From positions 1 through 5,176 of the forward strand of contig JAKAXN010000341.1 in assembly GCA_021816565.1 (NCBI GenBank): 5,176 nt of DNA. The letters are read 5' to 3'. The position numbers and the translations under genes were made by a program. Source of the stretch: Actinomycetes bacterium. Its GTDB lineage: Bacteria; Actinomycetota; Acidimicrobiia; Acidimicrobiales; Palsa-688. Under the pieces are notes generated by a model that was given only the letters and a program-made list of their open reading frames with translations, did not search any database and was not told where the DNA came from. This document shows, in pieces, positions 1-5,176 of this stretch; position 1 is the stretch's first letter; each line of letters starts with the position of its first letter.

Positions 1-42
1 GGACCGGCCGGCGAACTCTAGAGATCACTGCCTGACCGACAC

Positions 43-50
43 AGGGGAGA
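43..50 (+). promoter_or_regulatory. Ribosome binding site of the WS/DGAT gene
   Basis: The purine run AGGGGAGA matches the anti-Shine-Dalgarno region well and lies 6 bases before the GTG at 57. An in-frame ATG at 66 would be 15 bases away, which is too far. The site therefore favours GTG 57 as the start codon. No convincing -10/-35 promoter can be called in the 42 bases upstream that are visible. Confidence 0.7.
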
Positions 51-56
51 CCAGCT

Positions 57-1430
57 GTGGCACCTATGCCTCTCAACGACTCGATGTTCCTGCTGGCCGA
101 GCGTCGGGAGCAGCCGATGCACGTGGGAGGGCTGCAGCTGTTCCACCTGCCCCCCGGAGCCGGTGAGGACTTCCTCCCGTCTCTCTACGAGCAGGTCGTC
201 CACGCCGACGACGTGGCCCCCCTGTTCCGCCGGCGGCCCTACCGGCCGGCCACCAGCCTGGGGGCATGGAGCTGGCAGCAGGAGAGCTCCATCGACCTCG
301 AGCACCACATCCGCCATTCCGCCCTGCCCCGGCCGGGACGGGTGCGGGAGCTGCTGGCTCTGGCGTCCCGGCTGCACGGGACCCTCCTCGACCGCCACCG
401 GCCGCTCTGGGAGGCCCACCTGATCGAGGGCCTCGAAGGCGACCGCTTCGCCGTCTACTCCAAGATCCACCACTCGCTGATGGACGGGGTGTCGGCCCTG
501 CGGCTGCTGGCCCAGACGCTCAGCACCGACCCCGACACCCGGGACATGCCGATGCCGTGGTCGACCCAGCCGGGCCGGCGGGCCCAGCCGTCGTCCAAGG
601 GGCTGGCCGGCCTGCTCGACGTCCCGGTGTCGGCGGCCCGGACCACCCTGGAGCTGGCCGGGCTGGGTCCCATCGCCGGCAAGGCGGCGGTGAAGGCGCT
701 GATCGACTCCAGCTCCCATCTGCCCTCCCTGGCGCCGAAGACCATCCTCAACCAGCCGATCACCGGCGCCCGCCGCTTCGCCGCCCAGTCCTGGACCCTG
801 GAGCGGATCCGGACCGTGGCCTCCCAGACCGGCACCACGGTCAACGACGTGGTCCTCGCCATGTGCAGTCACGCCCTGCGCCAGTACCTGCTCGACCTCG
901 ACGCCCTGCCCGACGACCCGCTGGTGGCCATGACCCCGGTGTCGCTGCGCCAGGCCGGCTCCGACGTCGGCGGCAACGCGGTGGGGGCGCTCCTGTGCAA
1001 CCTGGCCACCGACCTCGACGACCCGGCCGAGCGGCTGGCCGCGGTGCACCGGTCCATGGAGGACGGCAAGGCCGGCATGCGCTCCATGACCGCCACCCAG
1101 GTGACGGTCACCAGCGCCATCGCCATGTCACCGATGATCCTGGCCATGCTCCCCGGGGTGCGCCGCCTGGCCAACCCGGCTTTCAACGTGGTGATCTCCA
1201 ACATCCCCGGCCCGGCCGAGCCGCTGTACTGGAACGGGGCCCGCCTGGAGGGGATCTACCCGATGTCCATCCCCACCGACGGCCAGGCCCTCAACATCAC
1301 CGTGACCAGCTACAACGGCAACATGGAGTTCGGCCTGACCGGCTGCCGGCGGACCGTCCCGCACCTGCAGCGCCTCCTCGTCCACCTCGACGACGGCCTG
1401 ACCGCCCTGGAGAAGGTGGTGGCCGCCTGA
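57..1430 (+). CDS. WS/DGAT-family wax ester synthase / diacylglycerol O-acyltransferase
   Basis: This 457-aa protein belongs to the bacterial wax ester synthase/acyl-CoA:diacylglycerol acyltransferase family, which transfers acyl groups from acyl-CoA to fatty alcohols or diacylglycerol at the inner face of the membrane to make storage lipids. The sequence shows the family start (PLNDSMFLLAE), a PLWE motif at residues 116-119, the catalytic HHxxxDG motif as HHSLMDG at 138-144 (the second His is the general base in the family), NDVVLA at 263-268, the GGN-VGALLCNLATD stretch near 306-322, and NVVISNIPGP at 377-386. Length is normal for the family (about 450-475 aa) and no truncation is visible. 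The start is GTG 57, chosen for its ribosome binding site; ATG 66 is the alternative. The gene is convergent with the mycofactocin operon and so is not part of it. The family is certain, but wax ester versus triacylglycerol preference cannot be read from sequence. Confidence 0.95.
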   Translation: MAPMPLNDSMFLLAERREQPMHVGGLQLFHLPPGAGEDFLPSLYEQVVHADDVAPLFRRRPYRPATSLGAWSWQQESSIDLEHHIRHSALPRPGRVRELLALASRLHGTLLDRHRPLWEAHLIEGLEGDRFAVYSKIHHSLMDGVSALRLLAQTLSTDPDTRDMPMPWSTQPGRRAQPSSKGLAGLLDVPVSAARTTLELAGLGPIAGKAAVKALIDSSSHLPSLAPKTILNQPITGARRFAAQSWTLERIRTVASQTGTTVNDVVLAMCSHALRQYLLDLDALPDDPLVAMTPVSLRQAGSDVGGNAVGALLCNLATDLDDPAERLAAVHRSMEDGKAGMRSMTATQVTVTSAIAMSPMILAMLPGVRRLANPAFNVVISNIPGPAEPLYWNGARLEGIYPMSIPTDGQALNITVTSYNGNMEFGLTGCRRTVPHLQRLLVHLDDGLTALEKVVAA

Positions 1431-1442
1431 GGGCGGCCGCCG
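1417..1442. terminator. GC-rich hairpin at the convergent gene junction, possible terminator
   Basis: GGCCGCC at 1421-1427 is the reverse complement of GGCGGCC at 1432-1438, with a 4-base loop TGAG that contains the stop codon of the acyltransferase gene. In + strand RNA the stem can extend to 1417/1442 with two further G-C pairs and two G-U wobbles, about 11 pairs in all. No T-run follows on either strand, so this is not a classical intrinsic terminator. T-less hairpins have been proposed as terminators in actinobacteria, and the position between two convergent genes 16 bp apart supports such a role, but in GC-rich DNA this could be chance. Confidence 0.35.
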
Positions 1443-1446
1443 GCCG

Positions 1447-2898
1447 TCACCACCTGGGGAGCAGGGCTCCCGCCGAACGGGCCTCGACCACCGCCGACCA
1501 CACCCCGGCCTGGTACGACAGGTCATCGGCCAGGCGGTAGCCGGCCCAGCGCAGCGGGCCGGTGGCCGGGCGGCGGACGGACCACTCCCACAGCCCGCCT
1601 GACAGCAGGGCGGCCACCAGGGCCGCCGCCGAAGCGCTCCGGGCCCGCCGGTCCCCCCACCGGTGGGCCACGGCGGCAGCGGCCAGGCCGGGCGGCAGCC
1701 AGGCCCGGCGCAGGGCCCCGGCGAGCGGGCCGGCGGCCCGGGCGTGGCCGGTGCACGCCAGGCGGAACAGGGCCGCCGCCGTGGCCCGGTCGGACCCGGC
1801 CCGGCGGGCCAGGGCGGCGGCGCTGCCGACCGCCAGGACCGCCGCCGGGGCGGGCCGCCCGGCGGCGGCCAAGCCCCACACCGCGGCGCTCCACGGTGAC
1901 ACCGCGAGCGGGGCCGCGGCCCGGCCGTGGCGGGCGGCCAGCGGGGCGGCCGAGCGGCCGTAATGGAACCTCTGGCGGGCCCAGGCCGGCCAGCTGGGGC
2001 GCACCGGGTGGGTCGCCTGCACGGCCGGGTCGTAGCGGACCCGCCACCCGGTCTGCGCCAGCCTCCACACCAGGTCCACGTCCTCGCCGAAGCGGAAGCC
2101 CTCGTCGAAGCCACCCGCCTCGGCCAGCGCCGCAGCGCGGACCGCCAGCACCGCCGAGGGGACGTAGCCGACCGCCCCGCCCGGCCTGACCGGGGCCGGG
2201 GCCGGTCCCAGATCCAGGGGCGAGTGGAGCTCCTCGTAGAGGACCAGCCCGGCCGGCGCCCCGCCCACGGGGCGGCTGCGCACCCGGGGCGCCGCTGCGG
2301 CCAGCCCCGGATCGGCGAAGTGGCCGAGCAGAGCCGCCGGCCACCCGGCCGGCAGGGTGCAACCGGCGTCGACGAACACGAACACCTCCGCCGCTCCGGC
2401 GGCCCGCCACCCGGTGTTGCGCGCCGCGGCCGGGCCCCCGGGCACGGTCCGGCGCAGGATGAGGGGCCGGGCCGCCCCCTCACCGTCGGGCCCGGCGCGG
2501 CCCGGTGGCGGGCCGGCCGTCACCGGCCGGCGGGACCCGTCGTCGACCACCACCACGGCCAGCCCGGGGGCCGTGGCGGCCAGCGAGTCCAGGGTGACGG
2601 CGAGGCCGCCGGGGTCATCGCGCACCGGTATGACCACCGCCGCGGTCGGTGCCCCGGCCCGGCGTCCGGGGCGGGGATGGGCCAACCCGGCGTCGACCAG
2701 CCGGGCGGCCAGGGCCCCGGCCCCGGCGGCCCGGCCCACGGGCCGGCCCGACTGCCAGCGGTCCACCAGGTCGGCCCCCGCCCCGGTGAGCTTCAGCACC
2801 CGGATGGGGGCCCCACCGATCAGGACCCCCCGGCGGGGGCGGCGGACCGCCGGGTCGAATGCCAGCAGGAAGTCCGGGGGGAGCGGCCGCCCGGCCAC
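1447..2898 (-). CDS. mftF: Mycofactocin glycosyltransferase MftF (GT2-type)
   Basis: This 483-aa protein matches MftF, which adds the beta-1,4-glucose chain to premycofactocin and so sets the cofactor's final form. Residues 8-75 form the family's N-terminal domain (GVLIGGAPIRVLKLTGAG, ending GLAHPRP). The GT-A domain follows: AAVVIPVRDD at 86-95, VVVVDDGS at 115-122, GPAAARNTGW at 155-164, the nucleotide-sugar/metal DxD region at 177-179, YVPSAVLAVR at 245-254, GGFDEGF-GEDVDLVWRL at 262-280 with the likely catalytic acidic pair E272/D273, and ARQRFHYGRSAAPL at 307-320. Hydrophobic stretches near 330-362 and 421-440 suggest membrane association (inference). Length is close to the mycobacterial protein (about 470 aa). 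The GTG start follows the stop codon of the SDR gene with no gap and no clear ribosome binding site, so translation probably depends on re-initiation. The oddity is that DxD reads Asp-Ala-Gly. Composition is extremely rich in Ala, Arg, Gly and Pro. Confidence 0.93.
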   Translation of the reverse strand: MAGRPLPPDFLLAFDPAVRRPRRGVLIGGAPIRVLKLTGAGADLVDRWQSGRPVGRAAGAGALAARLVDAGLAHPRPGRRAGAPTAAVVIPVRDDPGGLAVTLDSLAATAPGLAVVVVDDGSRRPVTAGPPPGRAGPDGEGAARPLILRRTVPGGPAAARNTGWRAAGAAEVFVFVDAGCTLPAGWPAALLGHFADPGLAAAAPRVRSRPVGGAPAGLVLYEELHSPLDLGPAPAPVRPGGAVGYVPSAVLAVRAAALAEAGGFDEGFRFGEDVDLVWRLAQTGWRVRYDPAVQATHPVRPSWPAWARQRFHYGRSAAPLAARHGRAAAPLAVSPWSAAVWGLAAAGRPAPAAVLAVGSAAALARRAGSDRATAAALFRLACTGHARAAGPLAGALRRAWLPPGLAAAAVAHRWGDRRARSASAAALVAALLSGGLWEWSVRRPATGPLRWAGYRLADDLSYQAGVWSAVVEARSAGALLPRW

Positions 2899-3696
2899 TC
2901 AGCGGGCCGTCATGCCGGCGTCGACGGGCAGCACGGCCCCGGTGATCCCGCTGCTCTCGGGGCCGCACAGCCAGGCCAGGAGAGCCGCCGGCTCGGCCGG
3001 TTGCAGGATGCGCGGGAGCATGTGGTGCTGGGCGAACTCGCCGCTGCCATCCAGCCCGTACACCGCGGCGGTGGCGTCGAGCATGGCCCCGGCGGTGGAG
3101 CCGGGGGCCACCGCGTTGGCGGTTATGCCGTGGGGGCCGAGCTCGGCGGCCAGGCTGCGGACCAGTCCCACCACCCCGTGCTTGGCCGCGCTGTAGGCGG
3201 CCAGCAGGTACAGGCCCACCGTGCCGCCGGCGGAGGCCACGGCCACGAACCGTCCCTGGCGGGGGGCCGGGCGGTCGAGCAGGGCCGGTACCGCGGCCCG
3301 GGCCAGGCGCCACGCGCCCTCCAGGTTGACCCCCATCATGGTGTCCCACAGCTCGTCGCCGGTCCGCCACGCCTCCACCCCGCCGGCGATCCCCCCGGCG
3401 ATGGCCAGCGCCGCGTCCAGGCCCCCGAAGCGGTCCACGGCGAGGCCGACGGCGGCGTCGAGGGCCGCCTGGTCGCGAACGTCGGCCACCACCGGCTCGG
3501 CCCGGCCCGGACCCCCGCAGTCCAGGGCCACCCGCTCGAGGTCGGCCCGGGAGGCCAGCGGGTAACCGAGGGCCGGGTCGTCGGCGCAGCGGTCGACCAG
3601 CACCAGGCTCCAGCCGCCGTCGGCCAGGAGGCGGGCGGTGGCGGCCCCGATGCCCCGGGCCGCCCCGGTCACGACGGCGACCCGGGTCACGGCCAT
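2899..3696 (-). CDS. Mycofactocin-coupled SDR family oxidoreductase
   Basis: This 265-aa short-chain dehydrogenase/reductase has a full Rossmann fold. TGAARGIG at 10-17 binds the dinucleotide, and Asp35 at the end of strand 2 (LVLVDRC) predicts NAD rather than NADP. The active-site residues are N124, S155, Y168 and K172 (YSAAK). The usual NNAG is replaced by AIAGG (98-102). After strand 2 there is a long insertion (CADDPALGYPLASRADLE, 37-54); such insertions are typical of mycofactocin-associated SDRs, which hold their nicotinamide cofactor tightly and pass electrons to mycofactocin. ATG 3696 overlaps the mftE stop by 10 bp. GTG 3690 would give a 4-bp GTGA overlap and still leave the fold intact (263 aa), so the start is not settled. 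A longer reading frame running up to 3858 is rejected because it lies inside mftE and its extra residues do not look like an SDR. The substrate is unknown; an alcohol or other hydroxyl compound is a reasonable guess. Confidence 0.9.
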   Translation of the reverse strand: MAVTRVAVVTGAARGIGAATARLLADGGWSLVLVDRCADDPALGYPLASRADLERVALDCGGPGRAEPVVADVRDQAALDAAVGLAVDRFGGLDAALAIAGGIAGGVEAWRTGDELWDTMMGVNLEGAWRLARAAVPALLDRPAPRQGRFVAVASAGGTVGLYLLAAYSAAKHGVVGLVRSLAAELGPHGITANAVAPGSTAGAMLDATAAVYGLDGSGEFAQHHMLPRILQPAEPAALLAWLCGPESSGITGAVLPVDAGMTAR

Positions 3697-4361
3697 CCGT
3701 CGAGGTCCGCCAGCAGGGCCGACTCCCACAGCTCGAGGATGCGCCGGCCGGCCTCGGGACTGGATCCGGTCGGGTCTCCGAGCACCCCACTGGGACTGAC
3801 GGCCGCCACGCCGGCCCGGGCCAATAGCGGCATCAGCTCCGGCAGGGGAGTGGTGCAACCGGCCGCGGCGCCGGGGCGCACCGCGTCCGGTTGGATGGCC
3901 AGCAGCACCGAGGTCTCGGTGTGGCCGGCGTGGGCGTCGGAACCGGGACCGGGGGCGGGCAGCATCCAGGCCCGGACCCGCCTGGACTCCGACTCCAGCA
4001 CCGCCGTGGCCCGTCGCACCGGCCGGGCGTTGCCCCCGTGGGCCGAAACGAACACCACCGCCGCGAAGTGGTCGGCCGAGCGGCCCAGCTCCACCAGGAG
4101 CGACTCCAGCGCGGCTGCCCCGACCGAGACCGTGCCGGCGAAGGCGGCGTGCTCGCCGCTCGAGCCGTAGGCCACGGCCGGTGCCACCAACACATCAGGT
4201 CGGGCCGCGGCCAGCCGGCGGCACAGCTCGGCGGCTATGCGGGTGTCGGTGGACAGAGGCAGGTGGGGCCCGTGTTGCTCGGTCGAGCCGACCGGCACCG
4301 CCAGCAGGCTCCCCGGCGCCCGGGCCGCCACCTCGGTCCAGGTCAGACCGGACAGCTCCAC
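3687..4361 (-). CDS. mftE: Mycofactocin precursor peptidase MftE (creatininase family)
   Basis: This 224-aa metal-dependent amidohydrolase of the creatininase fold matches MftE, which cleaves MftC-modified MftA to release AHDP, the core of mycofactocin. The sequence shows PVGSTEQHGPHLPLSTDT at 23-40, with E28, H30 and D39 spaced exactly like the first metal ligands of creatininase (E34, H36, D45). It also shows SGEHAAFAGT at 68-77, HGGN at 108-111, HAGHTETS at 144-151 and GVAAVSPSGVLGDPT at 184-198, a pattern shared with mycobacterial MftE. It is somewhat shorter than the mycobacterial protein (about 250 aa), mostly at the N-terminus. The GTG at 4361 is the only start before the conserved region that keeps the family's leading residues. 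Its ribosome binding site is weak, and the gene begins 13 bp after the mftC stop, consistent with coupled translation. No mftD lies between mftC and mftE, unlike the mycobacterial order. Confidence 0.95.
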   Translation of the reverse strand: MELSGLTWTEVAARAPGSLLAVPVGSTEQHGPHLPLSTDTRIAAELCRRLAAARPDVLVAPAVAYGSSGEHAAFAGTVSVGAAALESLLVELGRSADHFAAVVFVSAHGGNARPVRRATAVLESESRRVRAWMLPAPGPGSDAHAGHTETSVLLAIQPDAVRPGAAAGCTTPLPELMPLLARAGVAAVSPSGVLGDPTGSSPEAGRRILELWESALLADLDGWP

Positions 4362-4374
4362 CGTGGCCCGCCGG

Positions 4375-5176
4375 TCAGCGCCGGCGCGACGACAAGGTGA
4401 TCGGCACGGAGTGTCCCGGACCGGGGGAGGGGGCCGCGCCGGCCGGCACCCCGGCCAGGAGGGCCTCGCCGTGGCCCATCACGCACTCCGGGTCCGGACC
4501 GTCCAGGGGCAGACCGGTGAAGAACTTGGCGGCCATGCACCCTCCCTGGCAGGCGTCGAAGGACCCGCACGACGCGCACGCCCCAGCCGAGGTCGGCTGG
4601 CGCAGCTCGCTGAACAGCTCGGAGCGGCGCCACACCGAGGTGAACCCGCCCGGGTCGCGCACGCTGCCGGCCTTGAACTCCGGGTGCAGGACGAACGGGC
4701 AGGCGTACACATCGCCCACCGGGTCGATGAGGCACACCACCCGGCCGGCGCCGCACAGGTTGAGGCCCGGCAACGGCTCTCCCAGCGCCGACAGGTGGAA
4801 GAACGAGTCGCCGGTCAGAACACCGGGCCGCTCCACCAGCCACCGGTACAGCTCGATCTGCTGGTCCTTGGTGGGATGCAGCTCGCCCCACGAGTCGGCG
4901 CCGCGCCCGGACGGGCGGAGCCGGGTCAGCCGCAGCTGGGCCCCGTAGCCCTCGGCCAGCTGGTGGAAGCGGTCCAGCTGGGCGATGTTGTGGCGGGTCA
5001 TGACCACCGAGATCTTGAACTCCCCGAACCCGGCGTCCGCCAGATGGTCCATGGCCCGGCGGGCCGCGGCGTAGCTTCCCCGGCCCCGGACGGCGTCATT
5101 GGTGGCCTCGTCGGCCCCGTCGATGGAGATCTGCACATCGACGTAGTCGCTGCCGACCAGCCGGGCGGCCCGCTCG
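4375..5176 (-). CDS. mftC: Mycofactocin radical SAM maturase MftC, C-terminal part (runs off the right edge)
   Basis: About 266 C-terminal residues of MftC are present. The open frame continues to the window edge (ERAARLVGSDYVDVQISIDGAD), so the GTG at 5136 is an internal Val codon and not the start. MftC uses S-adenosylmethionine and iron-sulfur clusters to decarboxylate and then cyclise the C-terminal Val-Tyr of MftA. The radical SAM CxxxCxxC motif lies outside the window; by comparison with the mycobacterial protein (about 390 aa), roughly 110-125 residues are missing. Visible parts are the end of the SAM barrel (ISVVMTRHNIAQLD, LRLTRLRPSGRGAD, LTGDSFFHL) and a complete SPASM domain. Its ligand pattern is C-x12-G-x4-C (starting LCGAG, ending YACPF), then C-x2-C-x5-C-x3-C-x17-C, with a further Cys in GRVVC. 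FFTGLPLDGPDPEC and the tail VPITLS are also MftC-like. The gene looks intact as far as seen. Confidence 0.95.
   Translation of the reverse strand, partial: ERAARLVGSDYVDVQISIDGADEATNDAVRGRGSYAAARRAMDHLADAGFGEFKISVVMTRHNIAQLDRFHQLAEGYGAQLRLTRLRPSGRGADSWGELHPTKDQQIELYRWLVERPGVLTGDSFFHLSALGEPLPGLNLCGAGRVVCLIDPVGDVYACPFVLHPEFKAGSVRDPGGFTSVWRRSELFSELRQPTSAGACASCGSFDACQGGCMAAKFFTGLPLDGPDPECVMGHGEALLAGVPAGAAPSPGPGHSVPITLSSRRR

Noticed and set aside
19..25. TAGAGAT as a possible -10 element ahead of the WS/DGAT gene.
   Set aside because: It does not fit TANNNT at hexamer spacing, and the -35 region would fall at or beyond the window edge, so there is too little to call a promoter.
266..1540. A 424-codon + strand open frame inside and beyond the WS/DGAT gene.
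   Set aside because: It is out of frame with a clear full-length WS/DGAT protein, and its product is Pro/Arg/Gly-rich without motifs.
2512..2531. Inverted repeat of GCCGG/CCGGC units inside mftF.
   Set aside because: It lies within a well-supported coding region of extreme GC content where such short palindromes are expected by chance.
2615..3790. A 391-codon minus-strand frame across the SDR gene and its edges.
   Set aside because: It is a shifted frame of the SDR gene; the true frame has all SDR motifs, while this one has none.
1927..4170. A 747-codon open frame on the + strand, antisense to mftF, the SDR gene and mftE.
   Set aside because: It is a composition artefact of GC-rich DNA. 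Its translation is low-complexity Gly/Pro/Arg/Ala with no recognisable domain, and three well-supported genes occupy the opposite strand.
5134..5136. GTG at 5136 as the start of a short MftC-like protein.
   Set aside because: The frame is open upstream to the window edge and the extra residues (LVGSDYVDVQISIDG) match MftC, so this is an internal Val codon.

Overview
The window is very GC-rich, roughly 70-85 % depending on the stretch. It is almost fully coding, with GTG starts and overlapping or abutting genes. It carries a wax-ester/diacylglycerol acyltransferase gene together with mycofactocin (mft) biosynthesis genes. This combination points to a high-GC actinobacterium (Actinomycetota). 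A non-mycobacterial lineage, possibly an acidimicrobial or uncultured one, fits the unusual mft gene order, but the exact group cannot be fixed from this sequence.

Layout. On the + strand, 57-1430 encodes a WS/DGAT-family O-acyltransferase of 457 aa, with a good ribosome binding site ahead of a GTG start. A 16-bp spacer separates it from a convergent minus-strand operon that fills the rest of the window. In the direction of transcription (right to left) the operon reads: mftC (radical SAM/SPASM maturase, N-terminal part beyond the right edge), mftE (creatininase-like peptidase), a mycofactocin-type short-chain dehydrogenase/reductase (SDR), and mftF (family 2-type glycosyltransferase). The spacings are 13 bp, a 10-bp overlap (or 4 bp with the alternative GTG start) and 0 bp, so co-transcription and translational coupling are very likely. 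A strong GC hairpin covers the stop of the acyltransferase gene and the convergent junction.

How the genes work together (established knowledge of the pathway). MftC, helped by MftB, modifies the C-terminal Val-Tyr of the precursor peptide MftA. MftE cuts off the modified dipeptide-derived AHDP. MftD normally oxidises AHDP to premycofactocin, and MftF adds a glucose chain. The resulting redox cofactor serves NAD(P)-retaining dehydrogenases, including SDRs. Here mftD is absent from its usual place between mftC and mftE, and an SDR gene sits between mftE and mftF. MftF also has an altered DxD motif (Asp-Ala-Gly). These are the points most worth a second look. I see no sign of a wholly new system, CRISPR array, mobile element or RNA gene.
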